Position numbers and translations under genes: made by a program. The notes beneath the pieces were generated by a model. The model did not search any database. It worked only from the letters and a program-made list of their open reading frames with translations, and had not been told where the DNA came from. 64,000 nucleotides of DNA from Acetobacteraceae bacterium (GTDB lineage Bacteria; Pseudomonadota; Alphaproteobacteria; Acetobacterales; Acetobacteraceae): contig DAIDJM010000002.1 in NCBI GenBank assembly GCA_027451405.1, positions 95,770 to 159,769 of the forward strand. The letters run 5' to 3'. Positions 56,914-64,000 of this stretch are shown here, piece after piece (the first letter of the stretch is position 1; each line of letters begins with the position of its first letter).

Positions 56914-56952
56914 GGGGGGACCTTTCCGTGGCTGGGCGGCTCAGTGGCCGGC

Positions 56953-57285
56953 TCAGTGGCTGGGTGGCGGAAGCGCGGCCGGGGCGCCGGCCGGCCCGGT
57001 GCTGGACGGCGCCGTGTTGCGGCCGTTCAGACATTGATCCTCGATCTGCTGGTAGCCGTACTGGCTGTAAAGACCGCGGGTCGGATCGCTCGGCAGCGTA
57101 TTGGCGGAGAACGGCGCGTAGGAGGTGTCCCGCTGTGAAAGCTGCGCGCGGTTTTGCGCGGCGTAAATCCGGTTTGCCTCCTGACGGCAGACGGCCCTGG
57201 CCTGGAGCTGCTCGGACGACGGCGCCGGGAATTGGCAGGCGGCGAGACCGGCAAGACAAAGGCAGGGGAGCGTGGCGCGGATCAT
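56953..57285 (-). CDS. Small lipoprotein of unknown function
   Basis: A 110-residue protein with a lipoprotein signal (LPCLCLAGLAAC, lipobox LAAC at Cys17). The mature part is Gln/Asn/Tyr-rich (ANRIYAAQNRAQLSQRDTSYAPFS, RGLYSQYGYQQIEDQC). No family recognised. It would be anchored to a periplasmic membrane face. Confidence 0.75.
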   Translation of the reverse strand: MIRATLPCLCLAGLAACQFPAPSSEQLQARAVCRQEANRIYAAQNRAQLSQRDTSYAPFSANTLPSDPTRGLYSQYGYQQIEDQCLNGRNTAPSSTGPAGAPAALPPPSH

Positions 57286-57309
57286 GTTCGTCTCCAGGGA
57301 CGACGCCCC

Positions 57310-57342
57310 TAGAGCATTACCCGGCCGGGTGGAGCAATGCTC
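57310..57342. repeat. Nested palindrome
   Basis: AGAGCATT ... AATGCTCT flanks an inner palindrome ACCCGGCCGGGT, with a GGAGC asymmetry in the right half. It is just upstream of the lipoprotein gene and could be an operator or an old repeat unit. Confidence 0.5.
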
Positions 57343-57418
57343 TGGCCAGCCATGCCAGAGGGCGGAGCGCGTTTTGGCTGAGGCGCGCCGTCGGCGGCCC
57401 GGGCTCGGTCCGGGACCC

Positions 57419-57444
57419 GCTGGGGCCATAGAGCCCCAGACCCC
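57419..57444 (-). repeat. Half repeat copy R15 (hairpin 1)
   Basis: GCTGGGGCCATAGAGCCCCAGACCCC is hairpin 1 and the outer end of the dispersed element in reverse orientation; hairpin 2 and the GGAGG end are absent. Confidence 0.65.
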
Positions 57445-57470
57445 GTGGCCTCGAGGCGGTCGCGTCCACG

Positions 57471-57980
57471 CTAAATCAGGTTGGCGTCGGGGAGAATCGC
57501 CGGCGCGCGGTCCCGCGCCAGGCGCGCCAGCAAGCGCGGCGCATCGAAGCCCGCCGTATCGGTGAGGGGCGATTCCGCGGCCGCCCGCCACAGCGCGGGA
57601 TGCAGCGCCGCATCGCCGGCCTCGATCGCGAATAGACCGCCGGCCGCACCGGCCCCGCCGATCAGTTGCACCAGCGCAAGCAGCCGAAGGCAGACCGAGA
57701 GCCCGTGCAGCGAACCCAGTCCGAGCGTCCGGTCGATCGCGGCGGCCCAGCAACAGGCATCCACATCCCTCAGCGCCAGTTCGGTGATCCCGCCCTCGGG
57801 GCTCCGGAAGCAGAACTGGCGGCGCTGGCCCCAGCTCCCCTGGCGCGCCGCCTCGTGGGCGGTCGTCCACGCGGCCATCAGGTCCTGGCCGCGCACCGGC
57901 GGCAACTCGCCGGGCGGGACCGGCACGAAGTAGGTCAATGCGCCGTCGGGCGCGACCCCGACTGCGATCGACGACGCCAT
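57471..57980 (-). CDS. Conserved-looking hypothetical protein
   Basis: A 169-residue protein I do not recognise. It begins with VGVAPDGALTYFVPVPPGELPP, contains a REGS-like polar core with paired cysteines (DACCWAAAI), and a hydrophobic leucine-rich helix (GLSVCLRLLALVQLIGG). No signal peptide. It is the first of three small genes upstream of queG on the same strand. Confidence 0.6.
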   Translation of the reverse strand: MASSIAVGVAPDGALTYFVPVPPGELPPVRGQDLMAAWTTAHEAARQGSWGQRRQFCFRSPEGGITELALRDVDACCWAAAIDRTLGLGSLHGLSVCLRLLALVQLIGGAGAAGGLFAIEAGDAALHPALWRAAAESPLTDTAGFDAPRLLARLARDRAPAILPDANLI

Positions 57981-58011
57981 CCAAGTAGAGGGGGGAGCCA
58001 GCCCCCCGAAG

Positions 58012-58194
58012 TCAAGCGGAGGCGGCCGGTACCGGAGGGGCCTCGCCGCAGATCGCGCAAGCGAGGCGCAGCAGCTGGCGCGCCGGCCGGCGCATTCCGG
58101 CCCGATCGGCGTCCTGGGCCAGCGCGAGCAGACGGTCGGCCAGGACCAGCGGGCTCACATGGCCGGGAATGGGAGAGGGAAGCGGCGTTTGCAT
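58012..58194 (-). CDS. Small hypothetical protein
   Basis: A 60-residue protein: SPLVLADRLLALAQDADRAGMRRPARQLLRLACAIC is a single amphipathic helix pair ending in a CAIC pair. AGAAAA and TCTCC lie upstream; the ribosome site is weak. No family recognised. Confidence 0.5.
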   Translation of the reverse strand: MQTPLPSPIPGHVSPLVLADRLLALAQDADRAGMRRPARQLLRLACAICGEAPPVPAASA

Positions 58195-58262
58195 GAGATT
58201 TTCTCCTCTGGCGCGTCCGGTTTTGGACAGGCCGAGGGTGACTCGAATCGATTGAGGGAACG

Positions 58263-58481
58263 TTAAAGGAACGGCTCGGGTTTGCCTGCCCGCAGCGCCG
58301 CGACGCGCAAATGCGAGGCGAGTCCGGTGCCCGGCTCGCGGGCTGCGTCCTCGAGGGCCACCAGCGCCGCGAGCGAGAGGCCGCGGCGCCGGGCAAGGGC
58401 CGCGAGCGCCTCCCAGAAAGCGGGTTCCAGCGCCACGCTCGTGCGATGGCCGGCCAGCGAGAAGCTGCGTTTGATCAGCAT
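58263..58481 (-). CDS. Ribbon-helix-helix domain protein
   Basis: A 72-residue protein that fits a RHH_4-type DNA-binding fold: [38 protein letters not shown]. Its ATG overlaps the queG stop by seven bases. Members are suspected transcription regulators. Confidence 0.75.
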   Translation of the reverse strand: MLIKRSFSLAGHRTSVALEPAFWEALAALARRRGLSLAALVALEDAAREPGTGLASHLRVAALRAGKPEPFL

Positions 58482-59527
58482 GGCCGGCGGCTCAGGCGCG
58501 CGAGCGCCCAGGCCCCGGCCTCGGCCACCACCGGGTCGGCGTCCGCCGCGAGCCGTGCCGCCTCGGCGCGCAAGGCGGGCGAACCCGAATTGCCGATCGC
58601 GATCGCCACGTTCCGGGCGAAGCGGTTACGGCCGATGCGTTTGATCGGCGAACCCGCGAAACGCGCGCGGAAGCCCGCCTCGTCGAGCGCGGCGAGTTCG
58701 GCGAGCGGGGGAGCGACGTTCTCGGCGCGCGCCGCGAGCTTCGCTTCGCGCGCCGGCCGCGCGAAGCGGTTCCAGGGGCAGACCGCAAGGCAATCGTCGC
58801 AGCCATAGATCCGGTTGCCGATCGCAGGGCGCAACGCCTCGGGGATCGGCCCCTTATGCTCGATGGTGAGATAGGCGATGCAGCGCCGCGCATCGAGCTG
58901 GTAGGGCGCGGGGAACGCGTCGGTCGGGCAGATCCGCAGGCAGGCCGTGCAGGAGCCGCATTGTCCCGCGGGGCGCGGCGACGGAGCCAGCGCCAGCGTG
59001 GTGTAGATCTCGCCCAGGAACAGCCAGGAGCCATGCGCCCGGCTCACCAGGTTGGTGTGTTTGCCTTGCCAGCCGAGCCCGGCGCGCTCGGCGAGCGGCT
59101 TTTCCATCACCGGGGCGGTGTCGACGAACACTTTGACCCCGGCGCCGAACCGGCTCGCGACGAAAGCGGCCAGGTGCTTGAGCTTGCCGCGCAGCACGTC
59201 GTGGTAATCGCGATGGCGGGCATAGACCGAGAGATTGCCGGCGGCGGGACGCGCAAGCGTGGCGAGCGCGTCGCCCTCCGGCGCGTAGGAGAGGCCGAGC
59301 GCGATCACGCTGCGCACCTCCGGCCAGAGCGATCGCGGGTCGGATCGGGCGTCGGTGCGCTCGGCGAGCCAGCCCATCTCGCCATGCCGGCCGGCCGCGA
59401 GGAAGTCGGTCAGGCGGGCACGGGTTTCGGGGCCCAGTTCGGCGCGGGCGAAGCCGACCGCGTCGAAGCCGAGTGCGAGCGCCCTGTCGCGAATCCGGGC
59501 CGCGGGATCAGGCGCCGAGGCGCCCAA
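58475..59527 (-). CDS. queG: Epoxyqueuosine reductase QueG
   Basis: A 350-residue corrinoid and iron-sulfur enzyme of the last step of queuosine tRNA modification. Two 4Fe-4S sites are [16 protein letters not shown] and [26 protein letters not shown] and [25 protein letters not shown] are family blocks, and a C-terminal HEAT-like helix region follows. TTG start overlaps dsbD by 20 bases. Confidence 0.95.
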   Translation of the reverse strand: MGASAPDPAARIRDRALALGFDAVGFARAELGPETRARLTDFLAAGRHGEMGWLAERTDARSDPRSLWPEVRSVIALGLSYAPEGDALATLARPAAGNLSVYARHRDYHDVLRGKLKHLAAFVASRFGAGVKVFVDTAPVMEKPLAERAGLGWQGKHTNLVSRAHGSWLFLGEIYTTLALAPSPRPAGQCGSCTACLRICPTDAFPAPYQLDARRCIAYLTIEHKGPIPEALRPAIGNRIYGCDDCLAVCPWNRFARPAREAKLAARAENVAPPLAELAALDEAGFRARFAGSPIKRIGRNRFARNVAIAIGNSGSPALRAEAARLAADADPVVAEAGAWALARLSRRPC

Positions 59528-61499
59528 GGATCTCGGCCTCGGTCAGGATCTGCGGCAGCACCTGCGGCGTGCCGGATGGCGGGAAATAGACATAGAGCGG
59601 CACGCCCGTGCGTCCGTATTCGTGAAGGAACGCGGTGATCGCGGGGTCCTGCTCCGTCCAGTCTCCCTGCAGCAGCGCGACATGGTGGCGGGCGAAGGCC
59701 TGGCGCACCGTGTCGGGGGCCAGGGCGGTGCGCTCGTTGACGAGGCAGGTGATGCACCAGGCGGCGCTCATATCGACCAGCACCGGCCGGTGCGCGGCCC
59801 GCAAGGCTTCGAGGCGGGCAGGCGAGTAGGGTTCCGCACCCGCCAGGGCGATACGGCTCGTGCCGCCCGAGGCGTGGCCGAGCAGCAGCAGGGCGGCAGC
59901 GCAGATGGCGGCGGGGACGGCCAGACCGGCGTTCAGGCTGCCACGCGGCACGCCTGCCCCACGCTGGCGCCGGCCGATCGCCCAGGCGCCGAGGGTCAGC
60001 GCAGCGCCGCCGAGCAGCGCCGCCGCGAGCCCGGCCGGGCCGGCCTTGGCGAAGATCACCCAGGCGAAGAACCCGGCGGTGGCGAACATCGGCACGCTCA
60101 GCGCGCGGCGCAGGGTCAGCATCCAGGGTCCGGGGCGTGGCAGGAAGCGGGCGAGACCCGGGAACGCGGCCAGCATCGCATAGGGCGCCGCGAGTCCGGC
60201 GCCGAGCGCCAGGAAGACCCCGAACCCGAGGGTGGGCGGAAGCGCCAGCGCGGCGGCGAGCGCGGTCGCCATGAACGGGCCGGTGCAGGGCGTGGCCACG
60301 ACGACGGCGAGCACGCCGGTGAAGAAGGCGCTGCGAGCCGCGAGCCCCTGGCCCAGTCCGGCGAGCCCCGCGCCGATCTCGAACAGCCCCGCCATGTTGA
60401 GGCCGATCGCCAGCATCAGCCAGGCGGTCAGCAGCGTGAAGATGCCGGACTGGAATTGGGTGCCCCAGCCCACCGCATGGCCCGCGGCGGCCAGAGACAG
60501 CGTCGCGCCACCGATCACGGCGAAGGCGGCCAGCACGCCGGCCACGTAGAGCGCGGCCTCGGCGCGGACATGGCGGCGCTCGGCGCCGCCGAGCCGGGCC
60601 AGGGCCAGGGCCTTGATGGACAGGACCGGCAGCACGCAGGGCATCAGATTGAGGATCAGCCCGCCGAGAAAGGCCAGGAGCAAGGCGCGGCCGAGGCCGG
60701 CCGGCGCCGGCGCGACCGCGGCGGCGGCGGCTCGCGGGACGACATGGAGCGCCGTGGTGGCGCCGGTCCGGTCGGTCAGCAGAAGAAGTCCGGCCAGCGG
60801 GTCCTTCGAGGGGCCCAGCAGCTTGAGATGCAGCGCCGGGCCCGATGGCGCGACCGTGAGCGGCTGGGGAGCCAGCGCGTCGATTCTGCCCGGTTGTTCG
60901 GGCAGAAACAGCGCGTGCTCGGGAGACAGGCCGGGCGCGTCGAGCCGCAGCGTGCCGTCGGCGCCGAGTGTCGCCGCGAAAGGCGAGGGACGCGGCAAGG
61001 CGGCGTTCGCGGCCGCGATGCGCGGCGCGTCGGCGCCCGGGGCACCGGTTCCGGCCGGCAGGTCGAGCGCCAGGTCCGCCCTTTGCGGCACGCAGATGGT
61101 CGAACAGACCAGGAAATCCGCATGGGCCCGGAGCGCGAGCGGGCCGGCCCCGGCCGGCGTTGCCGTGAAGGGCAGCCAGACGTCGCCGGGGAGCACGTAG
61201 CTGACCAACCCGGCATCGGCGACGCGCTCGGGGGCGGGGAAGCCGAGCGGGCCGGCCTTGGCACCCTCGAGCGTCAGGGTCGGCGCGTTGCCGGCATCGC
61301 CCGGATTGAGCCAGTAGGTATGCCAGCCCGCCGGCAGTTGCAGCCGCAGTGCCAGGTGAAGCGGCTTGCCGGGCGCGGCGCTGTCCTCGGCGGCGACCAG
61401 CGTCGCGGTGGCGTGCGACGTGACGACGGGCGCGCTTTCGCGGGCGCCCGCGCCGAAGGGGAGGAGGAGCAGCGCGATCAGGGGCAGGCATTGTCGCAT
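59508..61499 (-). CDS. Thiol:disulfide interchange protein DsbD/ScsB-like
   Basis: A 663-residue membrane protein. Signal peptide, an N-terminal beta domain with CSTICVPQ (reactive Cys pair region), eight membrane helices with Cys in [14 protein letters not shown] and ATPCTGPF, and a C-terminal thioredoxin domain with WCITC. It carries electrons from cytosolic thioredoxin to the periplasm for disulfide isomerases or c-type cytochrome haem lyase. Its C-terminus overlaps queG. Confidence 0.9.
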   Translation of the reverse strand: MRQCLPLIALLLLPFGAGARESAPVVTSHATATLVAAEDSAAPGKPLHLALRLQLPAGWHTYWLNPGDAGNAPTLTLEGAKAGPLGFPAPERVADAGLVSYVLPGDVWLPFTATPAGAGPLALRAHADFLVCSTICVPQRADLALDLPAGTGAPGADAPRIAAANAALPRPSPFAATLGADGTLRLDAPGLSPEHALFLPEQPGRIDALAPQPLTVAPSGPALHLKLLGPSKDPLAGLLLLTDRTGATTALHVVPRAAAAAVAPAPAGLGRALLLAFLGGLILNLMPCVLPVLSIKALALARLGGAERRHVRAEAALYVAGVLAAFAVIGGATLSLAAAGHAVGWGTQFQSGIFTLLTAWLMLAIGLNMAGLFEIGAGLAGLGQGLAARSAFFTGVLAVVVATPCTGPFMATALAAALALPPTLGFGVFLALGAGLAAPYAMLAAFPGLARFLPRPGPWMLTLRRALSVPMFATAGFFAWVIFAKAGPAGLAAALLGGAALTLGAWAIGRRQRGAGVPRGSLNAGLAVPAAICAAALLLLGHASGGTSRIALAGAEPYSPARLEALRAAHRPVLVDMSAAWCITCLVNERTALAPDTVRQAFARHHVALLQGDWTEQDPAITAFLHEYGRTGVPLYVYFPPSGTPQVLPQILTEAEILGRLGA

Positions 61500-61582
61500 C
61501 GCTGCTGTATATAGGCGATCGGCTCGGGACCGCGCGGCTTGACTTGGGGCGGCCCAAGCTGGAGAAGCCCGGTCCTTCCGGT

Positions 61583-61654
61583 GGCGGCGTAGCTCAGCGG
61601 TAGAGCAGGGGAATCATAATCCCTTGGTCGGTGGTTCAAATCCGCCCGCCGCTA
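61583..61654 (+). tRNA. tRNA-Met (CAT), elongator
   Basis: Acceptor GGCGGCG/CGCCGCT (one G-U pair), TAGCTCA D-arm, anticodon loop with CAT in GGGGAATCATAATCCC, T-loop TTCAAAT, discriminator A; CCA not encoded. The AATCATAATCC anticodon arm is typical of alphaproteobacterial elongator Met. Confidence 0.92.
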
Positions 61655-61832
61655 CCGATCGTTCGATTGGTGATACCAGCCCGCCTGACGCCCATACGCG
61701 CGTGCGGCGATGAGCCGGTTCCAGGCGAGCCGATGCCGACGACACTTCAGCGCAGCATGCCAAGAGCGTGAATTCCGCTTGCGAGGCGCACGGCTTGTGC
61801 CGATATTCGATTGATCGGCGGTCCGGCGCTGC

Positions 61833-62372
61833 ATGGCCCAGAACAGGGAGGGATGTGTCTTCCAAGACGTCGATTCGCCCGAATGGGGAACATCGCCGGG
61901 CTCCTCCACGCCCTGGTCGTCGCTGTTTGCCCTGGTCGGTTTCATCGGCCTCGGGCTGCTTGTCGGGCTTGCCGACGGAGCGGCAACGGCGCAGGCGGTG
62001 CATGGCTGGTATCTCTCCCTCGCCGCTCCCCCCGGACGGCCACCGAACTGGGTGTTCGCGCCGGTCTGGAGCCTGCTTTATGTGCTGATCGGCGTCTCCG
62101 GCTGGCTGCTGTGGCGGCGCGTCGGCACGCGTCCGCCGCTGCGGCTGTGGGGATGGCAATTGCTGGTCAACGCGCTCTGGGCGCCGGCGTTCTTTGGCCT
62201 GCGCAGCCCGGCGGCAGGGCTCGTCGTGCTGCTGCCACTGTTGGCATTGATCGGGCTGACGATTCTCGCCGCAGGACGGGTCGATCGGCGGGCCGCAGTC
62301 CTGCTGCTGCCCTACGCTGTCTGGACGTGCTATGCGACCTATCTCAACATTGGTTTCTGGTGGCTGAATTGA
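61833..62372 (+). CDS. tspO: TspO/MBR tryptophan-rich sensory protein
   Basis: A 179-residue five-helix membrane protein. Family signatures are WYLSLAAPPGRPPNWVFAPVWSLLYVLIG, QLLVNALWAPAFFG and the terminal WTCYATYLNIGFWWLN, rich in Trp. TspO binds porphyrins and regulates tetrapyrrole and photosynthesis gene expression in purple bacteria, fitting bchIDO in the same window. A short unusual N-terminus (MAQNREGCVFQDVDSPEW) precedes helix 1. Confidence 0.93.
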   Translation: MAQNREGCVFQDVDSPEWGTSPGSSTPWSSLFALVGFIGLGLLVGLADGAATAQAVHGWYLSLAAPPGRPPNWVFAPVWSLLYVLIGVSGWLLWRRVGTRPPLRLWGWQLLVNALWAPAFFGLRSPAAGLVVLLPLLALIGLTILAAGRVDRRAAVLLLPYAVWTCYATYLNIGFWWLN

Positions 62373-62377
62373 TCGCC

Positions 62378-62995
62378 ATGATCCGACATTTGCTGGCTCC
62401 GACAACCTGCTGTCTGTTGCTGATCGTCGCCGTGGGAACGCTCGCCGGCAGCGCCCGGGCGCAGACGCCAGGCATGCCGTCAGCGAAAATCCCGAATGCC
62501 GACACCGGCGGTGGCGGCGCCGCGCCGATCCCCGCACTGCCCGGCTCGCACGCAACGGACGATGCCGTCGCCCCGCCGGAGCGGCCCCCCTCCGAACTGC
62601 CGCCGACCGAGGCACTGTTCGACGCCATCAACCGTGGCGATGTCGCCGGCACGCGCGACGCAATTTCGCGCGGCGCCGATCTGAACGGCCATGATATTTT
62701 GGGGCTGACGCCAATGGCGCTGTCGGTCGATCTCGGCCGCAACAACATCACCTTCTTACTGCTCTCGCTGCGCGCCAGCGAGGAAAGCGACGGGCCGCCG
62801 GTCGCCATCGCACAGCGCGAGCCGATAGGGAAAGCAGCGGGCGGCAAGCAGACCGCTGGCAAATCCGGCACTGGCCATAGCGCCAGCACGCATGCGGCCC
62901 CCCTACCCGAACAGATCCCAGACACCCGCCTCGCCGACGGTGGGGTGCCGGCCCCCAGCGCCGGTTTCCTCGGCTTTATCCCACTATTTCGTTAG
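62378..62995 (+). CDS. Ankyrin-repeat secreted protein
   Basis: A 205-residue protein with a signal peptide (LLAPTTCCLLLIVAVGTLAGSARA), a proline-rich stretch, then a short ankyrin unit (LFDAINRGDVAGTRDAISRGADLNGHDILGLTPMALSVDLGRNNITFLLLSL). The rest is lysine/glycine-rich and Ser/Thr-rich. It starts six bases after tspO and is probably cotranscribed. Function unknown. Confidence 0.8.
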   Translation: MIRHLLAPTTCCLLLIVAVGTLAGSARAQTPGMPSAKIPNADTGGGGAAPIPALPGSHATDDAVAPPERPPSELPPTEALFDAINRGDVAGTRDAISRGADLNGHDILGLTPMALSVDLGRNNITFLLLSLRASEESDGPPVAIAQREPIGKAAGGKQTAGKSGTGHSASTHAAPLPEQIPDTRLADGGVPAPSAGFLGFIPLFR

Positions 62996-63029
62996 AGCAT
63001 GATGCGTTCGAGTTGAGTCCGCATTCCGG

Positions 63030-63105
63030 TGGTGGAGCCAATCGGAATCGAACCGACGACCTCCTGAATGCCATTCAGGCGCTCTCCCAACTGAGCTATG
63101 GCCCC
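63030..63105 (-). tRNA. tRNA-Ala (GGC)
   Basis: On the minus strand: acceptor GGGGCCA/TGGCTCC with one mismatch, D-arm TAGCTCAGTTGGGAGAGCG, anticodon loop ATGGCAT (GGC) on stem CCTGA/TCAGG, T-loop TTCGATT and encoded CCA. Confidence 0.95.
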
Positions 63106-63142
63106 ACTGCGCTCACCTTGTAGACCGGGTATGCGATGCGGA

Positions 63143-64000
63143 TCAAGCGCCCAACGTCGGCTCTGGTGGGCGGCCGCAGCGGGTGAGGAGGGCGCCGAGT
63201 TCGCGGATCACCGGAAAGACTTCCTGATTCCAGTTGCCGCCCTGCCGATCGTAAGCCGCCTGTTCCTGCTCGACGATCCAGCGGTCTTCGGTGAAAATGC
63301 GTTCGGTGAACCAGCAGATGAACGGCCATGCCAGATCGAGCACGCCGGGCAGTCGGGGTTTGCGCACCGAGAGCAGGCCGAAGGTGCGGTTACTGCGCTG
63401 GGCCGCATCGAGCGGCACATAGGCGATCCATAGATCCATCACCGGTTGGTCGTCGCCAGCGCGGATTTTCAAAATCTGATACGGATATTCGGTGCGGATG
63501 GTCATCAACGCGCCATGCTGCACGGCCGGCCCTTTGCGGGCCCCGAAGATCGCCGCCTCGCCGATCGGCTGCTTGCCGGCGGTGCGGGCGAACGTATAGT
63601 CGATCTCCAGCCAATCCGTCCCGACGCGGCGGCCGAGGTAGCGCGGCTTGATCTGTCCCATCTGCCGGCGATGCAGGAACTGATGGTTCATGTCCATCAG
63701 ATTCTCATGCATGAAACTATAGTGGCAGCCCACGATTTTGCCGAACCGCCGGGTTTTGTAGCGACGATCGGTCGCGGCCTCGAACTGCGGAAAGCGGCAG
63801 GCATCGAGCCGCTCCGGATCGCCCGGATAGACCAGGATCATGCCGCCGCTTTCGCGGCAAGGATAGGCGCGCACGCCGTTCGGAAGCTTGTCCTTGCCGA
63901 GATAGGGCACATCGATGCAGCGGCCGCTGCCGTCATAGGTCCAGCCATGATAGCAGCAGCGGATCGCCTCGCCCTCCACCACGCCGGCGTGCAGCGGCAC
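63143..64000 (-). CDS. Rieske-type aromatic ring-hydroxylating oxygenase (N-terminus outside window)
   Basis: At least 285 residues; the frame is open to the window edge. The second half of the Rieske centre is visible (CCYHGWTYDGSG, with C-x2-H). The mononuclear iron motif is near HENLMDMNHQFLHRRQ. It would use O2 to hydroxylate an aromatic or related substrate with a separate reductase. The substrate is unknown. Confidence 0.9.
   Translation of the reverse strand: MPLHAGVVEGEAIRCCYHGWTYDGSGRCIDVPYLGKDKLPNGVRAYPCRESGGMILVYPGDPERLDACRFPQFEAATDRRYKTRRFGKIVGCHYSFMHENLMDMNHQFLHRRQMGQIKPRYLGRRVGTDWLEIDYTFARTAGKQPIGEAAIFGARKGPAVQHGALMTIRTEYPYQILKIRAGDDQPVMDLWIAYVPLDAAQRSNRTFGLLSVRKPRLPGVLDLAWPFICWFTERIFTEDRWIVEQEQAAYDRQGGNWNQEVFPVIRELGALLTRCGRPPEPTLGA

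Noticed and set aside
61614..62615. Minus-strand frame ending in GGFEPPTKGL near tRNA-Met, looking like an integrase end
   Set aside because: That ending is the antisense of the tRNA T-arm and is a common artefact; no integrase motifs are present.

Overview
The window is very GC-rich alphaproteobacterial DNA. Gene content and order (gatCAB beside ruvX, tRNA-Trp-secE-nusG, a SUV3-type helicase followed by an S4 protein, CysE, phosphoketolase, UbiE, CoaBC) fit the Rhodospirillales, most likely the family Acetobacteraceae. An intact bchI-bchD-bchO set (magnesium chelatase I and D subunits plus the BchO hydrolase) and a TspO protein suggest a bacteriochlorophyll-making relative of Acidiphilium or Rhodopila. 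The assignment is inferred from gene content; no rRNA is present.

Layout. 1-6 kb: the 3' end of a GNAT gene, a GT87-like membrane glycosyltransferase and ruvX on the minus strand, then gatC-gatA-[two small genes]-gatB on the plus strand. 6-10 kb: mutM (minus) divergent from ubiE-coaBC-dut-VTT membrane protein, followed by a c-type cytochrome. 10-14.3 kb: phosphoketolase divergent from a stand-alone lipoyl/biotinyl protein, then cysE. 14.3-17.2 kb: a secreted phosphoesterase and a UbiH-type monooxygenase. 17.3-20 kb: glnK-amtB with a probable sigma-54 promoter, then a Tat-type cyclophilin. 20-27 kb: two MarR regulators, S4 protein, SUV3-like helicase, M17 aminopeptidase and a WecA/MraY-type transferase. 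27-29.6 kb: a CapD/PglF-type nucleotide-sugar dehydratase and YccF. 29.6-35.6 kb: minor pseudopilins gspHIJK divergent from bchIDO. 35.7-43.7 kb: ettA, a CAT-anticodon tRNA, galU, a phosphohexomutase, an MFS exporter and a GH3 glycosidase. 43.7-50.6 kb: DUF488, AIM24, tRNA-Leu-rnd, amidase, thiolase, and a COG0523 GTPase with a WD40 protein. 50.7-56.3 kb: Ppx/GppA, SGNH hydrolase, acyl-CoA synthetase, nusG-secE-tRNA-Trp and a CHAP hydrolase. 56.5-61.5 kb: RidA, small unknown genes, queG and dsbD. 61.5-64 kb: tRNA-Met, tspO, an ankyrin protein, tRNA-Ala and a Rieske oxygenase cut by the window edge.

Housekeeping genes dominate; there is no prophage, CRISPR array or intact insertion sequence. 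galU, the phosphohexomutase, the CapD-type protein and the WecA-type transferase could together supply nucleotide sugars and lipid-linked sugars for surface polysaccharide. bchIDO and tspO point to tetrapyrrole metabolism.

The most striking non-gene structure is a dispersed element of about 61 bp made of two adjacent hairpins and ending in CGCCGGAGGC. There are at least fourteen full, partial or degenerate copies in 64 kb. Their stems differ by compensating base changes. They sit mostly between convergent genes, but several are read as protein at gene ends, and some place a Shine-Dalgarno sequence in front of a start codon. Other structures are a 41-bp-armed inverted repeat upstream of galU, a 142-bp element with inverted termini, and two copies of a T-rich hairpin. 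No gap between genes exceeds about 300 bases.
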